From the NCBI GenBank assembly GCA_030431585.1, contig JAUIIQ010000004.1:1-62078 (forward strand): a DNA stretch of 62,078 nucleotides. Reading direction: 5' to 3'. The position numbers were made by a program, and so were the translations under genes. Under the pieces are notes generated by a model that searched no databases, had not been told where the DNA came from, and saw only the letters and a list, made by a program, of their open reading frames with translations. Numbering within the stretch: the first letter of the stretch is position 1; each line of letters starts with the position of its first letter. The stretch comes from Gammaproteobacteria bacterium. Its GTDB lineage: Bacteria; Pseudomonadota; Gammaproteobacteria; Pseudomonadales; Halieaceae. Positions 40,601 to 49,068 of the stretch are shown here, piece after piece.

Positions 40601-41615
40601 CGACGACGACAGCGTCGAAGAGGCCGGCGAGCCGCTGAGTTTCCCGCCTATGGAGGTGAGTATCGCCGAGTTACGTTTGCAGGGTGAAGCTGCAGGCAGC
40701 CTCGATTTCCGCCTCCGGGCGAATGACGGTGAAGTACTTGCCGAGGACATCGTGGGTGATCTCGTTGGCATGCGGCTTGAATCTGCTGCCCCCGGTGCTT
40801 TGCGCTGGATACCCGACCAGGGCAGCAGTCTGTTGCTGCCCTTGCAGTTTGATGACATTGGCGACTCGCTGGGTCGCCTCGGTTATGCCCGCTTTCTGGA
40901 GACAGAGCGAGGTGCCATCAACCTCGATTTGCGTTGGCCGGGTTCACCCGAGTCGTTTGCACTGGTCGCCCTGGAGGGCGGGTTGACGGTGGATATCGGT
41001 GCCGGCCGCTTTTTGCAAACACCGGGAGGCGCTGGCGCGCTGAAAGTAGTGGAGATCCTCAATCTGGCAGGCATCATTCAGGGGCTCAGCCTGTCAAATA
41101 TGTTCGAGTCAGGTCTCGGCTTCGACACCATGGATGGCGAGATGTTTTTCCACAGTGGCACACTGGAAGTTGCCAGTCTGTCCGTGCGCGGGCGCTCCAG
41201 CGCATTTTCCATGAGTGGCTTGTCAGACATCGCCACTCGCAGCCTGGACGGTGAACTGGTGGCGACGCTGCCGGTTGCCAACAATTTGCCCTGGGTGGCG
41301 GCGCTCACTGCCGGGCCGGCTGTTGCAGCCGGCGTGTTCGTGGTGAGCAAGGTGTTCGAGAAGCAGGTAAACCGGCTGTCCAGCGGCGTCTACAGCATAA
41401 AGGGCACCTGGGATGAACCGCAGGTCAATTTTACCCGCATTTTTGATGATGAAGTTCGCCTGGATGCCATGCCTTCGGAGTTGGCCGTGGATCCCAATTC
41501 TCGTGAGCTGTCGTTGCCGGCAGCAGGAAAAGCCGAAAGCGACACCAGCTTGGCGCCCCCGGCAGCCGTTGAGTTGCCTGCAACGGGAGCGGGGCAGGCT
41601 CAAGGCCCCCCGTAG
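37608..41615 (+). CDS. yhdP: YhdP-family AsmA-like envelope protein (lipid transport)
   Basis: A 1335-residue protein with one N-terminal membrane anchor (ILWGVAVTAIVLLATYVSM) and a very long periplasmic region of repeated beta-strands with the DUF3971 and AsmA-like C-terminal segments (GFDTMDGEMFFHSGTLEV; IKGTWDEPQVNFTRIF). In E. coli YhdP, TamB and YdbH form bridges that move phospholipids to the outer membrane. The start is TTG 37608, since the first ATG would remove the anchor; no strong ribosome-binding site is seen. It converges on darP with a 16-nt overlap. Confidence 0.93.
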   Translation: MQHSIFHKLSSILWGVAVTAIVLLATYVSMGRYLSTNLQNWQQEVLTALNSRLPFEIKAQRLVGEWSSFTPEIVLHELELDMPDGQTRPLQLDGGRIGIDVFNSLATRSLQFTSLQLDGLSLRGELTEEGRVIIPGLTDGGGVLGDWLQEFLLNLEIVKLGNNRLQLSLPGGQVREFSLALHLGRDGSERHLRADLLSARGTAIRLLGRGLGNPFQPADFAGTLYLHVESGDLAAIADLFATAPPVWAQGELSSELWLNWNQGEAELDIELSLLDTVISDRDGSWALPLDGLSLQAKLLERRNRWTIYGADLSAASDGVEVTIGRLQLDTWGDSLRLRTAELALEPLNQLLSQASAVPEALRSVLATLNLRGELSALELSVNDFTDPFAGWDIEGNFDRLQVDSWKGAPGASSGTGYFELSDAGGYVVIDSQQFSMDFPTVYEQPLYYDDFHGTLHLDWDSDSLLLHSGVITATGAEGTARALFSLNIPFSASEVGLEMDLMVGLADSHPIHRAKYIPYTLNSTLLDWLSSAVGDGDVEQAGFVWRGSLRPDASALRTVQLMLNLDNTALAYHPDWPPVGELKGTVLIDDTNVSVWAEQAQLYDSDVEHLSAEAWMGADAQMRLALEGRIRGSAADGLRAVNESLLGRLTSGVFDDWSVSGALQTHLQLELNLADISAPTEVAVAVDLANVDMVINPGRLPVTGLEGRLRYSSAAGFYADELQGQLWGRSLQAQVGQRSLRGTEAPFTLDTSALEVALQGSVDAADLQDWLALDVLALATGVATVEGLVTVIPGETSLLTLETSLDGVALDLPAPWTKPADSSQRLELALPLGADATVLGLAFGKDLSLHLDISGGALRGAALGLSAPPPELQEGAILAQGRAQLVDVDAWLDFVSRYLLPADASEPGLDSSADGQGEAQPGAFRLGITGAQADRLVLWGREYNDVSFSAQRSSQQWSARGSTDWVQGSYRQPEQGPGQLQLDFLDVSAREEISTDPADDDSVEEAGEPLSFPPMEVSIAELRLQGEAAGSLDFRLRANDGEVLAEDIVGDLVGMRLESAAPGALRWIPDQGSSLLLPLQFDDIGDSLGRLGYARFLETERGAINLDLRWPGSPESFALVALEGGLTVDIGAGRFLQTPGGAGALKVVEILNLAGIIQGLSLSNMFESGLGFDTMDGEMFFHSGTLEVASLSVRGRSSAFSMSGLSDIATRSLDGELVATLPVANNLPWVAALTAGPAVAAGVFVVSKVFEKQVNRLSSGVYSIKGTWDEPQVNFTRIFDDEVRLDAMPSELAVDPNSRELSLPAAGKAESDTSLAPPAAVELPATGAGQAQGPP

Positions 41616-42127
41616 ATCTCTTGCAGGTCTCGCAGATAGCGAAACAGCTTGCGACTGGCTGCAGGCGGTTTCCCCTGTTTCTGCTCACGCTGGTGCTGCA
41701 GTAACAGTTGCCTCAGTTGCTGCCTGTCAGCCTCTGGCCATCTTTGCATAACCGTTTCTACACCACCCGGGCCTGCTGCCAGCACTTCATCGCGCAGGCG
41801 TTCCACCTGGTGAAAGGCGGCGCTGGCTTCGCGTTCGGGTCGGCGCAGTTGCTCCAGCGCTGCAATCACCGGCTCGGGCTCTATGTCGCGCATCAATTTG
41901 CCGACATATTGCAGGTGACGACGCAGCGCGTTCTTGCTGCGGATGCGACGGGTCTCGCGCAGAGCGCGCAGCAGCAGCTCATCGCTGATTGGCAGCGCGT
42001 CCAGTTGCTGGTCGTTCAGGCGGGTGAGTTCCTCACCCAGTGCCTGACGCGCGTGCATCTGCCGTTTCAGCTCGGATTTGCTGGGCCCCTCGTCGGCGTC
42101 ATCGTACTCAGGTGGTTGCTCATGCAT
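41600..42127 (-). CDS. darP: Dual-action ribosomal maturation protein DarP (YjgA)
   Basis: A 175-residue all-helical protein that binds late 50S ribosome precursors. The pattern PSKSELKRQMHARQALGEEL, then LRETRRIRSKNALRRHLQYVGKLMRD and RWPEADRQQLRQLL fits YjgA/DarP throughout. The start was set at ATG 42127 (MHEQPPEYDD), matching the usual acidic N-terminus; a longer frame from 42169 would overlap mgtE further. It overlaps the end of mgtE by 8 nt on the same strand. Confidence 0.92.
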   Translation of the reverse strand: MHEQPPEYDDADEGPSKSELKRQMHARQALGEELTRLNDQQLDALPISDELLLRALRETRRIRSKNALRRHLQYVGKLMRDIEPEPVIAALEQLRRPEREASAAFHQVERLRDEVLAAGPGGVETVMQRWPEADRQQLRQLLLQHQREQKQGKPPAASRKLFRYLRDLQEIYGGP

Positions 42128-43472
42128 AAAACAGGGTCGCCAGGCCAAGAAATGATACAAATCCGACAACGTCGGTAACGGTGGTGAGGATGACGCCGCC
42201 GGCCAGTGCCGGGTCTATGCGCAGCCTGGTCAGCAGTAGCGGCAGCGCGGCACCGGTAAAGGCAGCTGTGACCAGGTTGATGACCATGGCGGCAGCGATA
42301 ATCAGGCCAATGTTCCAGTCGCCGAACCACAGCGAGGCGGCGACAGCAACGACAGCCGCCCACAGGAATCCATTGAGCACGCCGATGGTCACTTCCCTCA
42401 CCAGCAGCCAATTCTGGTTGTTCCTGCCTACCTGACCCATGGCGATACCACGCACCAGAACGGTCAGTGTCTGGGTACCGGCGATGCCGCCCATCGAGGC
42501 GACTATAGGCATGAGCACGGCCAGCGCGACGACCTTGTCAAGAGTCTCCTGAAACATGTTGATTGCCGCCGCGGCGATAAACGCAGTGGCCAGGTTGATT
42601 CCCAGCCATATCGCGCGTTTGGGTGCAGCCCTGGATACCGGTGCGAAGGTGTCCTCCTCTTCATCCAGGCCGGCCATGGACATGAATGAGTGATCAGCAT
42701 CCTCGCGGATCACGTCCACCACATCGTCAATGGTGATTCGGCCCAGCAGCCTGCCGGCGTCATCTACCACTGGCGCTGAGACCCAGTCGTTGCGCTCGAA
42801 TAGCCTGGCTACTTCGTCATCCGGCATGTCCACCGGGATGGGGTTGACGTCGGTAACCATCATTTCCCGCACCGTCGTGGAGGGATCTGATACCAGCAGG
42901 GTGCGCAGCGGCAGCAGACCGATAAACTGGTCTGAGCGGTTGACCACGATCAGGTTGTCCGTCATTGGCGGCAGATCTTCGTGGCGGCGCAAGTAACGCA
43001 GCACCACGTCGAGCGTGAGCCTTGCGCGTATCGTGATGGTGTCGGTGTTCATCAGACCACCGGCCACATCGTCCGGGTACAGCATTACCTGTTCCAGACG
43101 GGCCCGGTCCTGGTGGTCCATTGAATTGAGCACTTCCCAGGTGATCCTGTCCGGGAGTTGCTGCAGGATGTCGGCAATATCGTCGTCTTCCAGACCTTCG
43201 GTTATGGTCGCAACTTCAGCTGCGTCCATACGCGACAGGAAGTGGGCCTGCAGGTCGTCCGGGAGTTCACCCAGGACCTCGCCCTCTATCTCGACATCGA
43301 TGAGTTTCCAGAGAATATTACGGAACTTGGGCGGGGAGGATTCCAGCAGGTGCGCGATGTCTGCGGGTGGCATGCCGTTGAGCATGCGCTGCACGTCAAT
43401 GAACGCACCGCTGTCCAGCGCGAGCGTCAGCCTGTCGAGTGTCTCCTGGGGTTTAGCAACGTTCTGGGGCAT
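42120..43472 (-). CDS. mgtE: Magnesium transporter MgtE
   Basis: A 450-residue Mg2+ channel. An N-terminal Mg-sensing domain (LLESSPPKFRNILWKLID ... DDLQAHFLSRMD) is followed by two CBS domains (about residues 140-265), a plug helix (RAAPKRAIWLGINLATAF) and five membrane helices with the pore-lining PIVASMGGIAGTQTL. Length and layout are normal. It lies downstream of npr (96-nt gap) and overlaps darP. Confidence 0.96.
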   Translation of the reverse strand: MPQNVAKPQETLDRLTLALDSGAFIDVQRMLNGMPPADIAHLLESSPPKFRNILWKLIDVEIEGEVLGELPDDLQAHFLSRMDAAEVATITEGLEDDDIADILQQLPDRITWEVLNSMDHQDRARLEQVMLYPDDVAGGLMNTDTITIRARLTLDVVLRYLRRHEDLPPMTDNLIVVNRSDQFIGLLPLRTLLVSDPSTTVREMMVTDVNPIPVDMPDDEVARLFERNDWVSAPVVDDAGRLLGRITIDDVVDVIREDADHSFMSMAGLDEEEDTFAPVSRAAPKRAIWLGINLATAFIAAAAINMFQETLDKVVALAVLMPIVASMGGIAGTQTLTVLVRGIAMGQVGRNNQNWLLVREVTIGVLNGFLWAAVVAVAASLWFGDWNIGLIIAAAMVINLVTAAFTGAALPLLLTRLRIDPALAGGVILTTVTDVVGFVSFLGLATLFYA

Positions 43473-43568
43473 TTGCCGCTCCGTTCTGATGGACAGGCAG
43501 CACTGCCCGCCGCTGGCCGATTATCCGGGAAACAGCGGGCGGCAACAATGTGATTAGTTACGGGGGCG

Positions 43569-43838
43569 TTATTCTGCTTCGTCGAAGCGGTCGGCTATCA
43601 ATTTGGTCAGTGCGGCCAGTGCGTCCTCTTCATCATCGCCGTCTATCCTCAGATCCAGCACGGTACCTTTGCCCGCAGCCAGCATCATTACCGACATAAT
43701 GCTTTTGGCGTCAACCAGTTGCCCTTCCTTGCCAGCGCGAATGTCACTGGAAAACGCAGATGTGCAACCGACGAATTTTGCCGCAGCCCGCGCATGCAAG
43801 CCCAGCTTGTTGACGATAGTGACCTGGGTTTCAATCAC
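43569..43838 (-). CDS. ptsO: Nitrogen-PTS phosphocarrier NPr (HPr family)
   Basis: An 89-residue HPr-like protein of the PTS-Ntr chain. The phosphorylated histidine is in NKLGLHARAAAKF (His16) and the Ser region is SIMSVMMLAAGKG. It starts at GTG 43838, immediately after the rapZ stop, so translation is coupled. With PtsN and a PtsP encoded elsewhere it regulates nitrogen, K+ and envelope functions. Confidence 0.94.
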   Translation of the reverse strand: MIETQVTIVNKLGLHARAAAKFVGCTSAFSSDIRAGKEGQLVDAKSIMSVMMLAAGKGTVLDLRIDGDDEEDALAALTKLIADRFDEAE

Positions 43839-44693
43839 CTACTGCAATTCCCTGTGTCTGACATGAACGCCCGGATACTGCTGACGATAGTGTTGGAACA
43901 ACCTGTTGGCCAAGTATACCGAACGATGCTGCCCTCCGGTACAGCCAATGGCAACGGTCATATAGCTGCGGTTACTTTCTCGATAACGGGGTAACCAGGT
44001 ATCCAGAAAGTCGCGAATGTCCGTGTACAACTCGTGGGTGATGTCCTGGGCTTCGAGAAAGTCGCGTACTTCGGCATCGCTGCCATTCTTCAATCTCAGC
44101 TCTTTAACCCAGTGAGGGTTGGGCAGCATGCGCACGTCAAACACCAGGTCTGCATCGGCAGGTACCCCGCGCTTGAAGCCGAAGGACTGTATCAGCACAG
44201 ACATGCTGCCGCTGGCTGTGCCCAGCAAACGCTGCTTGATAGCATCGCGCAGCTCATAGATGGTCATCTGGCTGGTGTCCAGTACCAGCGAGGCTACGGT
44301 TGCAATCGGTTCCAGCAGTTCACGCTCCCTGGCGATGGCCTCTGCCAGAGGCATACTGTCGGATGTGAGCGGGTGCTTGCGTCGCGTCTCGGAAAAGCGT
44401 TTGATCAATGCCGATTCCTGGGCGTCGAGAAACAAAACCTCGGTCTCCACGGTGTCGGGCAGCGCGTCCATTACCGCGCCAAAGTCAGCCAGATACTTCC
44501 AGGCATTGCGAGCGTCTATGCAAACTGCGGTGCCACGAAAGTGTGCGAACTCCTCGCGCCGGGCCTCCGCCACCAGGGCCGGTAGCAGGGATACGGGGAG
44601 GTTATCGATACAGTAATAGCCTTCATCTTCCAGTTGATGCAGGGCGGTGCTTTTGCCCGAACCCGAGCGCCCACTGATAATAATGAGTTGCAT
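43839..44693 (-). CDS. rapZ: RNase adapter RapZ
   Basis: A 284-residue P-loop protein (GRSGSGKST at residues 8-16; DTSQMTIYELR; C-terminal IGCTGGQHRSV). In E. coli RapZ binds glucosamine-6-phosphate and delivers GlmZ/GlmY sRNAs to RNase E. The C-terminal RNA-binding block GFKRGVPADADLVFDVRMLPNPHW is present. It lies 6 nt after ptsN and directly abuts npr. Confidence 0.96.
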   Translation of the reverse strand: MQLIIISGRSGSGKSTALHQLEDEGYYCIDNLPVSLLPALVAEARREEFAHFRGTAVCIDARNAWKYLADFGAVMDALPDTVETEVLFLDAQESALIKRFSETRRKHPLTSDSMPLAEAIARERELLEPIATVASLVLDTSQMTIYELRDAIKQRLLGTASGSMSVLIQSFGFKRGVPADADLVFDVRMLPNPHWVKELRLKNGSDAEVRDFLEAQDITHELYTDIRDFLDTWLPRYRESNRSYMTVAIGCTGGQHRSVYLANRLFQHYRQQYPGVHVRHRELQ

Positions 44694-44699
44694 ACTGCC

Positions 44700-45176
44700 T
44701 CAGTGGCCCCGGGGGGCGACTGCCTCCGCCTCGGTGGCTATTCTGAACAGCTCAGCGTCGCCCCGCGCCGCCCGCAAGGCGTCACAAAACCGGGACTGAC
44801 TGAACAGGCGGGCGAGACCGGCGAGTGTCTCGAGATGCTGCTGGTGCGCCTCTTCCGGCACCAGTAGCGCGAAGACCAGATCCACCGGCTGATTGTCGGG
44901 CGAATCGAAATCTATGGGCTCCTCCAGGGTGAGCAGCGCTCCGGTGGGCTGGCTGCAATTGCCGATACGACAATGAGGTATGGCGATGCCATCTCCCAGA
45001 CCGGTGCTGCCCAGTTTTTCCCTGGCGATAAAATGGCTGAAGACCTCGTCGTATGACAGGGACAACTGGTCGTCACTGATGATGCGAGCGAGAGATTCGA
45101 AGAGTCGTTTTTTGCTGAGCCCCGGAACCTGGCATGCGGTTCGTTCCGGGGTCAGTAGTGGGGCAAGGGGCTGCAT
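44700..45176 (-). CDS. ptsN: Nitrogen-PTS EIIA component PtsN
   Basis: A 158-residue EIIA-Ntr. The phosphoryl-accepting histidine is in GIAIPHCRI (~His75), with the usual opening LTPERTACQVPGLSKKRLFESLA. It accepts phosphate from NPr and controls potassium and sigma54-related regulation. It sits between hpf (18-nt gap) and rapZ in the rpoN operon. Confidence 0.95.
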   Translation of the reverse strand: MQPLAPLLTPERTACQVPGLSKKRLFESLARIISDDQLSLSYDEVFSHFIAREKLGSTGLGDGIAIPHCRIGNCSQPTGALLTLEEPIDFDSPDNQPVDLVFALLVPEEAHQQHLETLAGLARLFSQSRFCDALRAARGDAELFRIATEAEAVAPRGH

Positions 45177-45194
45177 GATGTCGTCTGGCGGGCG

Positions 45195-45482
45195 CTAGTG
45201 CCCGCGGTTCTTTTCCTTGTGCTTGATCAATTGGCGGTCAAGTTTATCAGCCAGCGAGTCGATCGCGGCGTACATGTCTTCTGTTTCCGCGTGGGCAAAG
45301 ATATCGGCCCCCGAGATGTGAATTTTGGCCTCAGCTTTCTGCTCCATTTTTTCCACAATCAAGGTGACCTCGATGTTGGTAATCTGGTCGAAATGCCTTT
45401 GCAGGCGCTCGAACTTGTGTTCCACGTACTCACGCAGGGGATCGGTAACCTCCACATGGTGTCCGCTCACAGTCAGTTGCAT
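45195..45482 (-). CDS. hpf: Short-form ribosome hibernation promoting factor
   Basis: A 95-residue HPF/RaiA-type protein: VSGHHVEVTDPLREYVEHKF at the N-terminus and AKIHISGADIFAHAETEDMYAAIDSLADKLDRQL in the core. It promotes 100S ribosome dimers in stationary phase and lacks the C-terminal dimerisation domain of long HPF. It lies 155 nt downstream of rpoN; that gap contains two tandem hairpins. Confidence 0.94.
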   Translation of the reverse strand: MQLTVSGHHVEVTDPLREYVEHKFERLQRHFDQITNIEVTLIVEKMEQKAEAKIHISGADIFAHAETEDMYAAIDSLADKLDRQLIKHKEKNRGH

Positions 45483-45506
45483 ACTAATGCTCCTTCTTCA
45501 GGTTAA

Positions 45507-45536
45507 CCCGGTTTTCACCGGGACCGGCATTGCCGG
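45507..45536 (-). repeat. Two tandem hairpins in the rpoN-hpf gap
   Basis: On the minus strand, CCGGC-AAT-GCCGG is followed at once by CCCGGT-GAAA-ACCGGG; the second has a stable GNRA tetraloop. They lie 25-55 nt upstream of the hpf ATG. There is no U-tract, so they look like leader or processing hairpins rather than an intrinsic terminator. Confidence 0.45.
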
Positions 45537-45637
45537 ATTTGTCCTTTGCTACAGTCTAGTCCAGTGCGTACTGGCAGGCGTTATTATTTCCTGTGCCCCC
45601 GGGATAGTTGCCGTTTTGCGAGGGTTTGCACCGGCCT

Positions 45638-47122
45638 TCATACGAGGCGCTTACGCTCGTTGGAAGGGGGGATTTGCAGGGTTTCACGATACTTGGCGAT
45701 GGTGCGCCGTGCTACCTTGATACCCTGCTCTTCCAGTAGCTGGGTGATTTTGTTGTCGCTCAAGGGCTTGCGCGGATTCTCTGCGGCCACCAGCTTCTTG
45801 ATCAGTGCGCGTATTGCAGTAGATGAGCATTCACCTCCGCTTGTAGTTGACACATGGCTGGAAAAGAAATACTTGAGTTCGAATATGCCACGCGGCGTGT
45901 GCATATACTTCTGGGTGGTGACCCGGGAAATGGTTGATTCATGCATCTCCACAGCTTCGGCAATATCATGCAGAACCAGGGGTTTCATTGCCTCCTCGCC
46001 ATACTCCAGGAAATTCCGCTGATGCTCCACGATTTTTGTTGCAACCTTCATCAGGGTCTCATTGCGGCTCTGCAGGCTCTTGAGGAACCAACGAGCTTCC
46101 TGCAGGTTGTCGCGCAAATAGGTATTGTCCTCGCTGTTGTCTGCACGTTTGATAAGGCTGGCGTAACCGCTGTTTATCCGTAATTTGGGTGCAATGTCCG
46201 GATTGAGTTCCACTCGCCAGCGCCCATCTTTCTTGCTGACGAATACATCCGGCACGACGTATTCGACCTCCTCTGGAGCAAAAGTTTCTCCCGGCCTCGG
46301 GTCCAGTGTTTGTATCAGGGCCAGAACGTCCCGCAGTTGCGATTCCTTCAGCCGTGTGCGCCGCATGATCTGCTTGAAATCACCACTCGCCAGCTGCGGC
46401 AGGTGTCGGTTGAGTATCACTCTGGCCTGTTCCAGATAAGGGGTCGAGGGCGGCAGCTGCTGCAACTGCACCAGCAGGCATTCCTGCAGGTCCCTGGTGC
46501 ATACGCCGGGGGGCTCGAACTGTTGCAGGCGGTGCAGTACTGCCACGACCTCATCCATCTCAATGTCGAGTTCGGCGTCGAATGACTCAAGGATCTCTTC
46601 AAGGCTGAGGTTCAAGCGGCCGGTGCCGTCGGTAGCGTCGATAATAGAGAGGGCAATCAGACGGTCGGTGTCAGAGAGCCGGGCCAGATTGAGTTGCCAG
46701 AGTAGTTGCTCCCGCAGGCTTTCTCTCGGGGCATTGCGCGATTCGAAATCACTATCGGAAAAGTCGTCTCCGACCGGTGCAGGGGGCGCTGAACCAGAGG
46801 GCAGCAGGTCGTCCCACTGGGTGTCCACGGGCAGATCGTCAGGCATGGTCTCACTGCTGCTGGCATCCGTGGCGCTCTCTTGCCAGTCTTCTTTTTCCTG
46901 GGTGGCTTCCTCTGCCTGTGTGCTCTGTCCGCGCTCTTCCTCGCCCTGGGGGTCTGACGTAGAGTCGTCCTCATTAACCTCCAGCAGCGGGTTGCTGTCC
47001 AGTGCCTGTTGAATCTCCTGCTGCAGGTCGAGAGTGGAAAGCTGCAACAAACGAATGGCCTGCTGCAGCTGAGGTGTCATCGTCAGCTGCTGGCCAAGTT
47101 TTAGTTGAAGCGACTGTTTCAT
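45638..47122 (-). CDS. rpoN: RNA polymerase sigma-54 factor
   Basis: A 494-residue sigma54. Region I is the Gln-rich activator-contact segment ([20 protein letters not shown], residues ~8-27); region II is long and acidic (residues ~55-125). The core-binding domain follows, with the helix-turn-helix near the C-terminus and the RpoN box [10 protein letters not shown] at about residues 470-480. Its position between lptB and hpf is the conserved one. Confidence 0.97.
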   Translation of the reverse strand: MKQSLQLKLGQQLTMTPQLQQAIRLLQLSTLDLQQEIQQALDSNPLLEVNEDDSTSDPQGEEERGQSTQAEEATQEKEDWQESATDASSSETMPDDLPVDTQWDDLLPSGSAPPAPVGDDFSDSDFESRNAPRESLREQLLWQLNLARLSDTDRLIALSIIDATDGTGRLNLSLEEILESFDAELDIEMDEVVAVLHRLQQFEPPGVCTRDLQECLLVQLQQLPPSTPYLEQARVILNRHLPQLASGDFKQIMRRTRLKESQLRDVLALIQTLDPRPGETFAPEEVEYVVPDVFVSKKDGRWRVELNPDIAPKLRINSGYASLIKRADNSEDNTYLRDNLQEARWFLKSLQSRNETLMKVATKIVEHQRNFLEYGEEAMKPLVLHDIAEAVEMHESTISRVTTQKYMHTPRGIFELKYFFSSHVSTTSGGECSSTAIRALIKKLVAAENPRKPLSDNKITQLLEEQGIKVARRTIAKYRETLQIPPSNERKRLV

Positions 47123-47184
47123 CGAATGTCTGGCTGGCTTGTTCGCCCCTGTTTTGCAAGAGCGTCCTCAATGACTTCGGTATC

Positions 47185-47214
47185 AGTTTAGCGCTGCGCC
47201 AAGAGCTGTGGCAA
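47185..47214 (-). promoter_or_regulatory. Candidate sigma70 promoter of rpoN
   Basis: On the minus strand, TTGCCA (5/6), 18 nt, TAAACT (4/6), about 63 nt before the rpoN ATG. This would give rpoN its own promoter separate from the upstream lpt genes. Confidence 0.35.
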
Positions 47215-47244
47215 CCGTCTGGCGCGAAATTTGCTTATTGACTT

Positions 47245-47284
47245 TTCAGAATGTGAAGCATGCCCATTTGCATCACATTCTGAA
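47245..47284 (-). repeat. 12-bp inverted repeat covering the lptB stop codon
   Basis: TTCAGAATGTGA (47245-47256) and TCACATTCTGAA (47273-47284) are perfectly complementary, with a further 3 bp after an A:A mismatch. The right arm contains the last codons and stop of lptB. No U-run follows on the minus strand. Confidence 0.5.
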
Positions 47285-47998
47285 CTGCTCGCCGAGATAG
47301 ATTTTGCGCACGTGGGCGTTGTTCAGGACGTCTTCAGCCGTGCCGGACGCAATGATATGACCTTCGCCGACAATGTAGGCCTTTTCACAGATATCAAGGG
47401 TATCGCGAACGTTGTGGTCAGTGATCAGTACACCAATGCCACGGTCGCGAAGATGATTGATGATTTGCTTGATATCACTCACTGAGATGGGATCCACCCC
47501 GGCGAAGGGTTCATCCAGCAGGATAAAGTCGGGCTCGGCCGCGAGCGCGCGCGCAATCTCCACACGCCTTCGCTCGCCGCCGGAGAGTGATTGCCCAAGG
47601 CTGTCCTGAAGGTGCTGTACGTGGAATTCGGTGAGCAGCTGGTCACGTAAGGCCAGGCGCTGTGGACGCGTCAGGTCAGGCCGGGTTTCGAGAATAGCGA
47701 GAATGTTGTCACCCACCGAGAGCTTGCGGAATATCGATGCTTCCTGGGGGAGATAGCCTATGCCACGTCGGGCCCTTTCATGCATGGCCAGTGGGGTGAT
47801 GTCTTCACCGTTGAGCTCAATCAGCCCCCTGTCCGCCTGAATGATACCGGTGATCATATAGAAACAGGTGGTTTTACCCGCGCCATTGGGGCCCAGCAGC
47901 CCCACTACCTGCCCGCTGTCGATTTGCAGGGAAACGTCCTGCACAACTTCGCGGCCGCGATAGGCCTTGGCCAGTTTACTCGCCTGCAGCCGTGCCAC
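47273..47998 (-). CDS. lptB: LPS export ABC transporter ATPase LptB
   Basis: A 241-residue ATPase that powers LptFG extraction of LPS. Walker A is GPNGAGKTT, signature LSGGERRR, Walker [16 protein letters not shown]. The frame starts at GTG 47998 (GTGGCACGG) and overlaps the end of lptA by 23 nt. It ends inside a 12-bp inverted repeat. Confidence 0.97.
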   Translation of the reverse strand: MARLQASKLAKAYRGREVVQDVSLQIDSGQVVGLLGPNGAGKTTCFYMITGIIQADRGLIELNGEDITPLAMHERARRGIGYLPQEASIFRKLSVGDNILAILETRPDLTRPQRLALRDQLLTEFHVQHLQDSLGQSLSGGERRRVEIARALAAEPDFILLDEPFAGVDPISVSDIKQIINHLRDRGIGVLITDHNVRDTLDICEKAYIVGEGHIIASGTAEDVLNNAHVRKIYLGEQFRM

Positions 47999-48527
47999 TA
48001 TCCACTTCCTGTTGCTCCAGTGCCTCGGCGGGTATCACCACTTGAACCCGGCTGGTGTCGTCGCCCTGGGCAGACTCTGCCTTTACCAGTTGTTGCTCCA
48101 TTAGGTAGTCAATGGAATCTCCGGTGACAATGGAGCCTTCCTGCTCGATATGGGCATTGTCTCGCAACTCCACCCGCTGTTCACTCTTGATGTACTGGAT
48201 GCTGTCTGCTCTCGCTTTTATCAGGCCTTTTTCGGGGTCCGGTTGTTGCTGCAGGCGCGCCGGACTTCCGGTGGCCAGAATACGGTCGGCCGCTTCACCA
48301 ACGTGATAGATAGTGATCTGCTCCGCTTCGATATGAAGGCTGCCCTGGTCCATCTTTACGTTGCCCTGGTAACGCGTAAAACCCTGCTTTTCGTCGCGCA
48401 GCGCCTGGTCCGCTTCAATGTGGATAGGTTGCTTGCGGTCCTCTGGCAGTGCCAGGGCCATGCCAGCTGACATCAGGACGAGGCCAGTCAGGATAGCGGC
48501 GACCAGCCGATTAGGGCAGAGGCTCAT
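47976..48527 (-). CDS. lptA: Periplasmic LPS transport protein LptA
   Basis: A 183-residue OstA-domain protein that forms the periplasmic bridge for LPS. The signal peptide runs to about MALA-L, followed by the family opening [32 protein letters not shown]. The start at ATG 48527 has GGAGAG 6 nt away; an upstream start at 48542 is less likely. It overlaps lptC by 17 nt. Confidence 0.95.
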   Translation of the reverse strand: MSLCPNRLVAAILTGLVLMSAGMALALPEDRKQPIHIEADQALRDEKQGFTRYQGNVKMDQGSLHIEAEQITIYHVGEAADRILATGSPARLQQQPDPEKGLIKARADSIQYIKSEQRVELRDNAHIEQEGSIVTGDSIDYLMEQQLVKAESAQGDDTSRVQVVIPAEALEQQEVDSGTAAGE

Positions 48528-49068
48528 AGATACTCTCCACATTGGCTTTCAGAATGAAAGTCTCATCGTTCAGGTTTGCGATGAGGCCTTCTGCGGTAGT
48601 GCGGTTATCGCCCTGCGTCAGCGTGACCGGTTTCTGCGAGGTGGCAATCTTGTCATCCACCTCGATATCCAGTGCATGGGTATCCATGCGGGTGCCTGTC
48701 TGGTCGTGGATCAGTACCACCTTCTTGCGCAACAGCAGGCGCTCTCTGTGAGTCTCGAAGCGGCCGCGGTCGGCGACCGCGGACCAGGTCTTGTCATTGC
48801 CGCTATGGGCGTAGAAACGTGGCTTCGTCAATAATGAGACGCTGCCTTGCTGAAATTGTTCCACACGATCGGCCTCCAGAATGTCGGTCAGCTCGCCGCT
48901 GTCGTCGAATGACCAGGCCCGCGTGTGCTCGATATACGTTTGCGGCAGCTCGCCCTGGCGTTTCATCGCTTGCGGATCGGGGCTCTGCGAGGTCAGTGGC
49001 GACCAATAATAATTTGCGGCCAGAACCAGCGCTATAGCCAGCAATACTTGCAATGTCGGTCTGGGCAT
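48511..49068 (-). CDS. lptC: LPS transport protein LptC
   Basis: A 185-residue bitopic protein: one N-terminal membrane helix (LQVLLAIALVLAANYYW) and a periplasmic beta-jellyroll (GELPQTYIEHTRAWSFDDSGELTDILEADRVEQF). It receives LPS from LptFG and passes it to LptA. The start at ATG 49068 overlaps the kdsC stop by one base (TGATG). Confidence 0.93.
   Translation of the reverse strand: MPRPTLQVLLAIALVLAANYYWSPLTSQSPDPQAMKRQGELPQTYIEHTRAWSFDDSGELTDILEADRVEQFQQGSVSLLTKPRFYAHSGNDKTWSAVADRGRFETHRERLLLRKKVVLIHDQTGTRMDTHALDIEVDDKIATSQKPVTLTQGDNRTTAEGLIANLNDETFILKANVESIYEPLP

Noticed and set aside
43504-43544. Imperfect repeat in the npr-mgtE gap
   Set aside because: TGCCCGCCGCT and AGCGGGCGGCA pair at only 9 of 11 positions with a 19-nt loop and no T-run; not distinct from GC-rich background.
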